From Babylonia areolata (taxonomy: Eukaryota; Mollusca; Gastropoda; Neogastropoda; Buccinidae), in NCBI RefSeq assembly GCF_041734735.1, contig NC_134900.1, forward strand, positions 27,744,137 to 27,808,136: a DNA stretch of 64,000 bases, read 5' to 3'. Numbering within the stretch: position 1 is the first letter of the stretch; each line of letters begins with the position of its first letter. The notes under the pieces were generated by a model. The model did no database searches. It worked only from the letters and a program-made list of their open reading frames with translations, and was not told where the DNA came from. Position numbers and translations under genes: made by a program. Positions 37,000 through 47,477 of this stretch are shown here, one piece after another.

Positions 37000-38940
37000 T
37001 CTCACCAACTTCTTTGGGTTTTGTTTTTTTCTGTCATATGTTGTGAACAGTGAATCTGACAATGACCATGCTTGTATCTGTTGTTATGCCTTTGAAAATA
37101 ATCATCGTCACAGCTGCTCAAACATACATACATTTGACATCAATAACTATCATGTGCAAAGGGATAATATTCATTTCAACACTGTGGAATTTGTGTAAAG
37201 TTCACCAGCTGTTAGACTAAACCAAACAAATGATAATTTATCACATGCATGAACATGATATAAGCTGTTAAATTGTTGCTCCGCTGTTTATATGTGCAAG
37301 GATAAGATGTTTTCCAAATAAAAATTTGTTTCAATCAAAGACCCTGTCAATAACTTAATGAAAAAATTATCCCAGAGGACAGAAAAGAATACTAGGTGCA
37401 AAAGGACAATGTACTCTGAAATAACCATCACAGTGAATCTGAGATTGATTTAAAAAACAAAAAAAAAAAAAACAAACAAAAAAAAAACCCAACCAGAATA
37501 TTTACAGAATATAACAGTCAGTTCAGATAAAGACAACAATGATAACACTGATGCCTTAAGATCACTACACTTGTGATCAAATCTAACAGCAAGAAGGTTC
37601 AAGAGATTCAGGCAACTTCCTTTTCATTAACATTCATTTCAGCCACATCAGTTCAATGATTTGTCCATAAACAGCATTTCAGTGAAACACGCTACTTTTC
37701 CATCTGAGAATTCAAACAGTGGATATATATATATATATATATAAACCAACACAACATTCAGCAACCATTTATCAAACAGAATCAGTGCAATTCTTTATAG
37801 TATCAGTAAGTCCAAACTTTTCTTGAAAATAATTTTCATCTGTGTGTCAATGACAGTTAGACATGTAGACTGCTGGACTGACCAGATCATGTTTATTTCT
37901 CCCAGACAAACCTTTCAGATGAGAAAGCCGAAATCTTTCTTCTTGTGTCATTACCACCTCGGAGATATTTTTTTCCTCTGAGATATGAATCAGAAGGATA
38001 TTTTGAACTGTCATTAATACTCTTCCTTCAACTATACCGAGTTCAGATTTTGATTGAATGCTTCAAGACATAAATATAAATGATCTTTGGTGTCATTTAG
38101 AAAGATATACTTATGAATCCTCTCTTTCTATCTCTGGGAATACCACCTGCCTTTTCTAAAGATAATATTTATTAGGCACAAAATGTACAGACCAGTCAAA
38201 TACACACACATACACATGCACACACACTTATAGAGCCAAATCTACATCTATTTTCTACAAATCTACACTTATATTTCTACAAATCTAATTTTCTGATTGC
38301 ATTATGACAGATTCATTAGGCGTTTGATGTAAATATTGTTAAATCAATGCCTATCACAGAGCGATAGACCCAACATTCAGACTAAAAGAGACAGGGAGAG
38401 AGAGACAGACAGACTGACTGACTGAGGATCCAGTTGAATCAAGCCTCTCTCTATGACTTAAGATCAATACTGTTCAAATATAGTCTCATAATTGCTCAAG
38501 CTTCTCAATACCTCTTCAAGTTCTGACTCATTTGCAACATATTTTACAACAGCTACAAATCTCAGCTGTAAGTGATTTCATGGAAAACCACAAGTTCCAC
38601 AACTGTCTAAATCATGACACTGGAATTACTGCGATGCTGCATAGTTGACACACAAGACTTTTTGCATAGCTTATACCGTTGACTGTTTTGTTTTTTTTTG
38701 ACTGTTTTTTGTCCCAGTGAACACTCAAAAAGTTGTTTAAGAACTAGAAGTATCAGGCCCGACATGTGAGGAGACTGCCACAAAGACCACTGGAAACAGC
38801 AAGAGTTGGAGGACATCAGTGTGCACCGGAGCTCCAGGAATGAAGACGACAAATCAGATAAGTCACTCAGCGTTTTGTAAACACATCCCTGATTCTGACA
38901 GTCCTAATTCAACAGTTCACACTTATGTCAGTATAAGAAC
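37000..38940. other. No gene seen; AT-rich
   Basis: No supported exon on either strand. Only poly-A runs and short AT repeats (37722-37742). Confidence 0.5.
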
Positions 38941-38941
38941 A

Positions 38942-39554
38942 AACAAGAGAGGCAAGGCCTTCAAGACTCACTTGTGATACACTTTAAAAAAAAAAAAATC
39001 TAATCGTTAAAATGTGTTCTGTATTTGTTATTATAAAGCTTCGCGTTAAAAAAATTTTTTTTTTAAAAGTCCAAACCAGATTCGAATTAAGTCCCCTAGC
39101 ATTAATTACAGAATTTCCCTTTTTTTACTATCTGCACCAAAACGTTTGCAAAATAAATAAAACTTCCATGCTTAGCAAAACAAGTTCCTGTTTGAACAAA
39201 AAATGATAATAATGACTGCTCTTGTTGTTGTGTCAGAATATCAGATCAAAGTGCCAAGTTTAGATAATAAAAAAATTATAAATATAACAGTAAATGCAGT
39301 TTGCATAGAATTTGGCTTCTTTTTTATTTTTTGGTGCCAATCCCAGAGGTGCAATATTGTTTTAAACAAGATGACTGGAAAGAACTGAATTTTTCCTATT
39401 TTTATGCCTAATTTGGTGTCAACTGACAAAGTATTTGCAGAGAAAATGTCAATGTTAAAGTTTACCACAGACACACGGACACGGACACACACACAGACAA
39501 CCAAACACCGGGTTAAAACATAGACTCACTTTGTTTACACAAGTGAGTCAAAAA
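38942..39554. mobile_element. Hairpin-ended interspersed repeat, copy 2
   Basis: Closely matches copy 1 (33686-34213) end to end but carries about 105 bp more near its left end (about 38975-39085). The right-end hairpin is gactcactt (39523-39531) and aagtgagtc (39541-39549). Confidence 0.75.
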
Positions 39555-39990
39555 TGACTGTTGAGTCTATGAACTAACAATAATGGATAAATGTAAAAAC
39601 AACCCCCCCCCCAAAAAAAAACAAAACCAACTGGGTTGTGAAATAATATTCTGATAAGAAGTGTCTACGTTTGTGACCACCCGTCCTTCTTCAGGGCCGT
39701 GACTGGTGGAAATGACAGTAGAGGTAAAGGCTGACTAACACTCATGAACTCTCTTTGGTCTTGTCTTCACCTACACTGCTGTTTTCACCAACCACAGGCC
39801 CTGAAGAACTCATGGTCTGTAATGTCAACACATCTCATCAAAGTGATTATTATTACACAACCTACTGTAAATCAAAGCTAGTCTTAATTCACAACCCACA
39901 GTTGTTGTTTTCTTACAGACTATCTCCATTTGTCAGTTCACACTGGTCTGTGTACTGCATACCTATCCCTGACCCTAACTGTCCCCATTC

Positions 39991-40352
39991 TTCTTCTTCT
40001 TCTGCGTTCACTTGTATGCACACGAGTGGGCTTTTACGTGTATGACCGTTTTTACCCCCGCCGTGTAGGCAGCCATACTCCATTTTCGGGGGTGTGCATG
40101 CTGGGTATGTTCTTGTTTCCATAACCCACCGAACGCTGACATGGATTACACGATCTTTAACGTGCGTATTTGATCTTCTGCTTGCATATACACACGAAGG
40201 GGGTTCAGGCACTAGCAGGTCTGCACATATGTTGACCTGGGAGATCGTAAAAATCTCCACCCTTCACCCACCAGGCGCCATCACCGTGATTCAAACCTGG
40301 GACCCTCAGATTGACAGTCCAATGCTTTAACCACTCGGCTATTGCGCCTGTC
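39991..40352 (-). mobile_element. SINE type D, full length, 13-bp target duplication
   Basis: Flanked by actgtccccattc at 39978-39990 and 40353-40365. On the minus strand the head is tRNA-like (ggcgcaatagccgagtggtt aaagc..., B box aggtttgaatc), and the 3' end is an AAG microsatellite (ttcttcttcttct on the plus strand). A 5'-truncated relative is at 49629-49876. Confidence 0.92.
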
Positions 40353-40369
40353 ACTGTCCCCATTCAATG

Positions 40370-41955
40370 GTTCACGCCATCTCTTTGCACACACTATAGG
40401 GATATCATTACTATCAATCATGCTAGTAATACACACTGATAAAAAAAAAATTAAAAAAGAAGAAAATAATCCTAAACTGTTTGACACACCAACTAGCAAT
40501 GGCCAAAACAAAAACAAACAAAAAAAGTTTTTAACAACATATTTCTCACTCCAAGAGAATACCACAACTGACTGGTTAAAAGCAAACTGTATCAATGGTT
40601 AAGAGCAGTGTTCTGTCCATCTACCGTCCATCAGCAGAGTACCATTACGACCACAAATAAAAAATACTGCAGATTGACGCTCCCAGGCCGGGAGCTTGTG
40701 GCATTTATATAACTTTAAAATAAAATTAAAAAAGTTATTCACATAAAAACATACATGTATCAAGTACACCATACACAAATGAGTGTGAACACACACACAC
40801 ACACACACCTGTACATGCACACACACACACACGACCAGCGTAAGTTCAAGAAGCATATAATATGGAAAAGGTGTGTTTTGAGAGACTTAAAACTGAACTG
40901 GGGAATCCACAAAACAGACCTAGAACAGTTTGCTCCATACTATGGCCCAAGATAAGAGAAAGAGTGCTGACATGATTTTCAACTTCTTCAAAGAACTGTC
41001 AACACTCTGAAATCAGCATCCAGCTGTAAAGGTCTAAGAGTACAGATCGAAATTAAGCCACAAACGGATGTGGGTGTGGCATGGTTTGCATCACAAAACA
41101 CATGGTAGCTACTAAACAGTACACAGGACAGCTGACCTTTCGTGTCATCCCAAATAGTATCCGAAAATATTAGCACAATCCCTGTCTCACACACACTGCA
41201 AAAAAGAAATCCACCCCACCCAAAAAAACAACAAAAACAACCCAAGCAAACACCCCACCCAAAAAAAACAAAAACAAGCCCAAGCAAACAAAGAAAAAAC
41301 AAATACATTACCATTATTTTTCTAATGATCTTTTACATGGTGAACAATAGTTCAGTTAAGGCAAATTGCTGGTTAAATATAAAATATCATCATCAGAGTC
41401 TCTCCTTCATTTCTAATAAGATCATACCTTCATTGCTGTTGATGGTTCACACAACTAACAAAATAATTTTGACTTCCTCAAGTCCTATCACAAATTTCAG
41501 CAGTATCAATAATCAAAGTATGCTCAAAATCAACCTGAAAAATATGAGAAATGGTATCTCCACTTGTTTGCCACTCTGACAGTAACAAAATATGTATATA
41601 AAAAAAAAACACACCAAAAAAACAATAACACAATGAACAAAATTAATCTTAGTATTTTCATCATCTCTTTGCCCAGCAAACAATCTCTTGCACTGTTTCA
41701 ATGAAGGTTAGATATTGTGTGCACTTATCCTCCTCTCTAGGGCATAAATCAGATGGGTACAGTTAACAGATCACTTGTGTTTTGTCCTAAAGTAAGTGTA
41801 GTCTAATGCTCAGCAGGCTACCATAACCACAGTTCTACATACAGCACATGCCGTGAAGCGGATCACAATTTTACTACTGTGATGGTGTCCAGTCACTGAC
41901 CTGTTGATGTAATTCATATGGCACAAAGGAAATTTTCTATCTAAAATCACGTTTA
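40370..41955. other. No gene seen; AT-rich
   Basis: No supported exon. Short CA repeats (40792-40832) and A-rich runs. Confidence 0.5.
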
Positions 41956-41961
41956 AATAAC

Positions 41962-42130
41962 ATACTTACCGTGACCCAACTAGTGCAGACTCCGGCAGGG
42001 GTCTGACATTCCTGTCCTGTGCAAACTACTATCCGCCTATGCGGAGAAAACGAAAGCAACTACGGCCGATAACCTCCCGGAAGTAGGTAACCTCCCCTTT
42101 GTCCCGCTAGCTAGCGCCCTCTTTTTCCGG
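41962..42130 (-). promoter_or_regulatory. GC-rich block ending in a strong 5' splice site (minus strand)
   Basis: On the minus strand a CpG-rich segment of about 160 bp ends in ggtcacg then gtaagtatg, a near-perfect U1-complementary donor. It contains short palindromes (gctagctagc; tccgcctatgcgga). It could be a non-coding first exon or a repeat that carries a splice donor. No acceptor partner could be assigned. Confidence 0.35.
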
Positions 42131-42228
42131 CAGGGCACAACACAGATTCAAATTTGAAATGAAAGCTGTTTGGCGTCCAGCCAGTCAGTCTTCACGTAAC
42201 GTTGCTTTCGAATACACGCTCAGTGTCA

Positions 42229-42456
42229 AAAAATGAAATTATGGTGCTTAGAGCCTCGCTGACCACTAAGGCCATCTCAAGGCTATCGCCACGTTAATAA
42301 CTACTACAAGGGTAAAAAACAAACAATTAAAACGAATCACCACTTCAAACTTTCCACTCAAAGTTTAAAAAAAAAAAAACTTCCATAGTTTAAAACCTTC
42401 AAATCTGATTAAAAATGTTCACTTCTTTCAAGAAGTCCATCAGCGTCCACGGAGGG
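42229..42456 (-). mobile_element. SINE-like element type F, longer copy, 13-bp target duplication
   Basis: Flanked by acgctcagtgtca at 42216-42228 and 42457-42469. On the minus strand it matches the 6777-6939 copy (aaactttgagtggaaag, then gtggtcagcgaggctctaag, caccataattt) and extends about 65 bp further 5' (tccctccgtggacgctgatg). No clear tRNA A/B boxes, so the promoter origin is unknown. Confidence 0.85.
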
Positions 42457-42469
42457 ACGCTCAGTGTCA

Positions 42470-43932
42470 CACACAGTCAACTGCCTAACATTCTACTGCA
42501 CTGACTACTTTACTTCTTTCTTTACTTCTTCTTCTCTTAATATTGTAATAAAACAATAGAAAAAAACCCAACAACCCTTAATTGTGACTGGCCTCTATTA
42601 TGTCCTTGGTCTGTGCGAGGACCTTTCTCTCTTTTCACTCTTTTTTTATCCTGTCTAATTCAGTAATTCAGTCAGTCTTTTGTAACCCCTTTATAATATA
42701 CCACTTGGTTCATGATTATAAAGGTGGCGTCGCCGACAGGATACTGATCCAGTGACGGGATTGATCCAAAGAAATATTCTTTTAAAATCTTTTGATTCTT
42801 AAATCCTTTTATCAAAATTTAAAATGAACACCCCTTACCAATCAGTTGTTTACGTAAGTAAAAGATTTTTTCTTTCATTTTCCCATGCTGACATATGTAC
42901 GATAGTTGCCTGGATGTATGTCCTGAAGGTAAATGAGGATTCTCCAATTTCCCACACCATCATACGCACAGGCACTGCAAAAGATTTGTTCCTTTTCACA
43001 AATGACATAGAAAATGCACATTACAGATTCCTTTAAAGCAGGATGTTCAGCAGGATATGAAAACATCAATATCCAGGCTACACCTTCCCTAACAATGGAG
43101 TACGGCTGCCTAAAAGACAAGATAAAAGCAGGTGATGATTAAGAAGACAGCCACAAATACAAGACATGGGAGCATTGGACTTCTTAACTTTAACTGACCT
43201 TTTAACAAGGCACAAAAGAAGCACTTTTTTGTAATCTTCTCTTGTAAATTCATGAGTTTCATTGCAGCATATAGATTTTTTTTTTTTTTAATGTGTTCAT
43301 TTGCTTATAACATACGATAAGAAAAAATATTTACAAAGCTTCTCACACATTTTTAAAAAAAAATTTCACCAGTATTTCTGTCACCAATCCTTTCACTATT
43401 CAATTCATGTCTTTCACTCTCAGATCCAATCATTTCAAAGACAAGCATCAACTGTAATGCCCGATACAATATGAAAAATGTTATCTTGAGAGGAAAAAAA
43501 CAAGAGCATGTCTGGTGCTGTTGACAATCACAGAGTGCAAGGCCAAGTCTTCAGTTTCATGCAAAAGCCAGTATTTTTTTTACACAGTATAAAACGTTGC
43601 GTTGCGTTGCGTTGTGTGTGTGTGTGTGTGTGTGTGTGTCTGTGTCTGTGTGTGTGTGTGTCTGTGTCGTGTGTCTGTGTCTGTCTGTGTGTGTCTGTGT
43701 GTGTCTGTGTGTGTGTGTCTGTCTGTCTGTGTCTGTCTGTGTCTGTGTGTGTCTGTGTCTGTGTGTGTTTTAAGAAACTTTACAAACCTTCACTTCTCTT
43801 CCTTCATCCTCACCTCTAGGCGTCATCACAAAATTATACCATACCTTTTCAATTATCTGCGGTAAGCAATATAAAAAAAATTAATAATAAAAATGATAAT
43901 ACTAATACCACACCTGTCCAGATGTACCATTG

Positions 43933-43966
<34 letters not shown>

Positions 43967-44210
43967 AAAATCATTCCTGTCCCATTACCTGTGATAATAA
44001 TTTTTTAAACATGATTAAATAAAAGCACACCTGTTTGGTTGAGTAAAATCATACATGTTTGATTACAAAAAAAAAAAAAAATTAGGGTAATAATACAATA
44101 ATAATAATAATAATAATAACAACAATAATAATAACAACAATAAAGTATTGATGTATTGTTGAACCTTTTGCAGACAGGACACACACGGTCTGACCACCAT
44201 CAGTATAATT
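42470..44210. other. No gene seen; GT/GTCT microsatellite inside
   Basis: No supported exon. A GT/GTCT compound repeat spans 43612-43770 and ATA/TAA runs lie at 43933-43958 and 44095-44143. Confidence 0.5.
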
Positions 44211-44213
44211 CGC

Positions 44214-44343
44214 AGTTTCAGTTTCAGTTTCAGTAGCTCAAGGAGGCGTCACTGCGTTCGGACCAAACCATATACGCTACACCACATCTGCCAAGCAGAT
44301 GCCTGACCAGCAGCGTAACCCAACATGCTTAGTCAGGCCTTGA
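44214..44343 (-). mobile_element. SINE type A tail module, minus strand
   Basis: Minus-strand copy of the tail (ctcaaggcctgactaagc... to the gaaact end). The AT-rich sequence beyond 44343 matches the 5' part of the copy at 29850-30132. Confidence 0.85.
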
Positions 44344-45350
44344 GAAAAAAAAAGAAAAAAAAAAGGTGAATAAATAATAGATAAGCTTACATAAATAAAT
44401 AAATAAATATTAATTATAATATAGAAAAAGGTAGTAGTAATAATAATAATAATAAAATAATAATAATAATAATAAATAAATAAATAAATAAGACAACAAT
44501 GATGATAAATAAGCAAATAAATGTAAAACATGAAGACACACATTCACAGCGCAGTGGCATTATATATCTTCACATGCATTAACACAACTGGCAGTAAAAC
44601 AATGACATGAGGAAAATATGATCCCAAATTATGTCCATGGGTGGTTGTTTTTTTTTCTGTTTTCTTTTTGTTGTTGTTGTTGCTGCTGTTGTTTATCTTC
44701 TTTTTTGGGGGGAGGTGGGGGTGGGGGAGGGGTAGGGGAGGGGGGGGGGGAGCAAGAAATGTCTCAAAACATCTGTGATTGTTAGACACCAACATGAACA
44801 GTCCATAGCATGATTCAAATTTACATGCATTCTTTTTTTCTTTCTTTCTTTTTTTTTTTTTTTTTTTTTTTTACATAACATACACTTCTTCCAAATATCA
44901 GCACTTTGCATTGCCTGTTTATAAGTTCTGAACATCAATGATCTATCTCTGTGCACATTACAGCATTAACCATACAAATGAAGTGAGTCAGCCAGTCTGT
45001 ACCTTCTTTGACAGATAATGAAAAAAATGTAAACAGTAAAGAAACATGCAACCTAGAAGTATACAACCCCAAACAGTAGAGGAGAAAATGATTGAAGACT
45101 GAGATAAAACAAGAACACATAAAATAAATAAATAAAAGAGGGAAAAGAAACAAGAAGAACCATTGAAACAAAAGGATTCAAAGGGAATCAGCCAACAGGT
45201 CATTCTACACAACTGTACTGAAGGAACTGAACGTTCCTTTCAAGACAGGGGGAGGGGAGGGAAGAAGGGGGAGGGAGGGAAGAAGGGGGAGGGGAGGGAA
45301 GAAGGGGCAGGTACTTCCCCACCCCCTTCCCCCCCCCCCCTCCCTCCCCA

Positions 45351-45558
45351 AAGCCTGACTAAGCGCGTTGGGTTACGCTGCCGGTCTGGCATCTGCTTGG
45401 CAGATGTGGTGTAGCGTATATGGATTTGTCCGAACGCAGTGACGCCTCCTTGAGCTACTGAAACTGAAACTGAAACTCTTTCTGAGATTTGTTGAAGGCC
45501 AGCCTCCTTGAGCTACTGAAACTGAAACTGAAACTCTTTCTGAGATTTGTTGAAGGCC
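45351..45558 (+). mobile_element. SINE type A tail module with a 57-bp tandem duplication at its end
   Basis: Tail module from gcctgactaagcgcgttggg to the gaaact repeats (45479). The last part plus flank (cctccttgagctactg...gttgaaggcca) is repeated in tandem at 45445-45501 and 45502-45558. It lies 140 bp downstream of the rolling stone-like stop codon, probably in the 3' UTR. A GGGA-rich tract (45245-45345) precedes it. Confidence 0.85.
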
Positions 45559-45699
45559 AATCATAAATCGGAAGGAGAGGCGGAAGAAGAGGATTGGGAT
45601 CCACCTTCCTATGCTGAGCCCAAGACACAGTGGATTTGAATTCACTGCCCCAGTAGCTGTGAAAGGCAGTGGGACCTTAAACCTATCATCTCTTTCTAA

Positions 45700-46527
45700 T
45701 CAAAGACCATCATTGCCAACACACCCTCGCCGATAAACGGCAATTTTCAGTTTGTGCACCAGGAAAAAGAACAGATGCAGAAGAGGGATGAAGACAAAGC
45801 CGACCATGAAGACATAGCCCACGGTGGGCCCTGGTTTGTTCCAGTCCAGGATGGGGTACATCACTCGTTTATGATCCCCTGCCCAGTAGATGACACTGAA
45901 AGCCAGGTAGACTACGCCGTACACGAAAGGATACACAACATGCAACAAGCGGTACGGGGAAGCAGATACCAGATGCTCCACAATGATGATGATGGAATTC
46001 AGGAGATGCTCCTGCAAGTTCTCCAGATTAATGTGAGGATAGTCCTTCATGCTGGGGAAGAGGAAGACAAAGAACACAAACGTGACCATCACTGCCGCCG
46101 AAGAGACGGCGCTGAACAGAACCCAGACAGCACACAAGTACCACGGTGGACGGTACTCTGGCTCTTCCACCACTGCTTCATCGGGAGCTTCCGAACTGGG
46201 AATCGCCTCGTACCCTGCTGGGCTCACCCCGCCGTTCAGCTCAGTGAACATGCGTGCGTGTATGGTGGTGCTGGGCCGGTGGCACAGATACCTACTGCAA
46301 CGGATGACGTTCCAGCTTTCATAGATCGTCAAGGCGTGGTGAACGCTGGCAGCCAGGAAATGGGCAATGAGGTAGATGTTGAGCAGAATGTAGGTCCAGA
46401 TGGTCAGGTAGGCTCCCCAGGCCTGTTCGGCGTCGCCGTGCTCCACAGAGATGTAGACCAGCCAGCACACCCCGTAGCTCATCAGCAGGAAGCGGTACAT
46501 CAGGTACACTGCCACAGGCATGCGCCA
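45700..46527 (-). CDS. Rolling stone-like multi-pass membrane protein, main exon
   Basis: This exon encodes 275 of 304 predicted residues. Family marks of rolling stone-like proteins are visible: an early YLMYRFLLMSYGVCWLVYI segment, WGAYLTIWTYILLNIYLIAH, a cytoplasmic or lumenal acidic loop, PWYLCAVWVLFSA, then NSIIIIVEHLVSASPYRLLH, VYPFVYGVVYLAFSVIYWAG and YPILDWNKPG, followed by a last hydrophobic helix and a basic tail (KLKIAVYRR). Six or so membrane spans. The acceptor tttcctgtgcctgcag precedes codon TGG at 46527, phase 0. In Drosophila, rolling stone acts in myoblast fusion; relatives are plasma-membrane proteins of unclear biochemistry. Exon appears intact. Confidence 0.85.
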   Translation of the reverse strand, partial: WRMPVAVYLMYRFLLMSYGVCWLVYISVEHGDAEQAWGAYLTIWTYILLNIYLIAHFLAASVHHALTIYESWNVIRCSRYLCHRPSTTIHARMFTELNGGVSPAGYEAIPSSEAPDEAVVEEPEYRPPWYLCAVWVLFSAVSSAAVMVTFVFFVFLFPSMKDYPHINLENLQEHLLNSIIIIVEHLVSASPYRLLHVVYPFVYGVVYLAFSVIYWAGDHKRVMYPILDWNKPGPTVGYVFMVGFVFIPLLHLFFFLVHKLKIAVYRRGCVGNDGL

Positions 46528-46645
46528 CTGCAGGCACAGGAAACAGGACAGCAATGAAACCATGACGTCTGAGTTGTGTTTCGTCATCATCATCCTCATA
46601 TTTACATTGCTCTCAATTCAAAATAAAACAATATTGTTGTCTTGA

Positions 46646-46649
<4 letters not shown>

Positions 46650-46693
<44 letters not shown>

Positions 46694-46715
46694 TGACTGA
46701 GTGAGTGAGTGAGTG

Positions 46716-46765
<50 letters not shown>

Positions 46766-46766
46766 T
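46650..46766. repeat. GT/GAGT microsatellite in the rolling stone-like intron
   Basis: Two GT runs separated by GAGT units, over 110 bp. Confidence 0.95.
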
Positions 46767-47125
46767 CTTTTCTGATCAACTGCAGTACTGAATGTTTACA
46801 TGTATGTTTTCAAACTTTAATGACAGAGATGTATATGCTTTGCATTAAGTAAATTATAAAAACACATTGTTTAAACCATGAGTTTAAAAAAAAAAAAGTT
46901 TCATGTAATACTGTAAACAGTTTGGAACAAAGGAAACAGAAAATTGTATTCCATTCTTGTGATGGCAAGCAAAAAATAATTTCTTTAGAAATCTTTTATC
47001 CCTAGACAACTCAGGCACAGCATGATCTATTACACAATGTTCACACACATGTGTGCACACTTAGATGATAGTGTAATAAAATCAAGTTCTTCTTCTTTCT
47101 GTTTTAATCTGCATCTAAACCATAC

Positions 47126-47212
47126 CTGGGAATAGCAAAATCTTTCAGCTTTGACACCACTGAATCCAAACATCCGGAGACGGAATTCATTGCGTAAACT
47201 TGGACAAGCCAT
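47126..47212 (-). CDS. Rolling stone-like protein, first coding exon
   Basis: Codes MACPSLRNEFRLRMFGFSGV then KAERFCYSQ (29 residues) and ends CAG|GTATGG at 47126/47125, phase 0, matching the phase-0 acceptor at 46528. The joined sequence FCYSQ-WRMPVAVYL fits the usual N-terminus of the family (short Cys-containing head, F-x-F/Y-G-F-S, then SQW before the first span). The start ATG at 47212-47210 has a good context (aacATGG). A 3' splice site (tttgtttgcag) ends at 47222, nine bases before the ATG, so a 5' UTR exon must lie upstream. Confidence 0.78.
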
Positions 47213-47365
47213 GTTGATTATCTGCAAACAAATCCACTGGTACTGATATCAAATTGGTGATTGTGAACAATAAATGATTTTTTTTTTTTTTTTTACATTA
47301 ATATAACCAGATTTTAAGTTATGGTAATGTGACAATACTTTTTTCTATAGTAAAGCACAAATCTT

Positions 47366-47396
<31 letters not shown>

Positions 47397-47477
47397 AAAA
47401 ACAAATCATTCTTATCAACTTCAATATTTTTTTCATTTAAAAAAAATATATATATTTCTTTTAATTGCACTTTTACA

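Noticed and set aside
38607-38852. Minus-strand frame of 81 codons in an AT-rich desert
   Set aside because: No domain, splice context or composition change.
41962-41995. Similarity of atacttacc and ggcaggggt to the 5' end of U1 snRNA
   Set aside because: Only the splice-site complement matches, as any consensus donor on the minus strand would; stem-loops of U1 do not follow.
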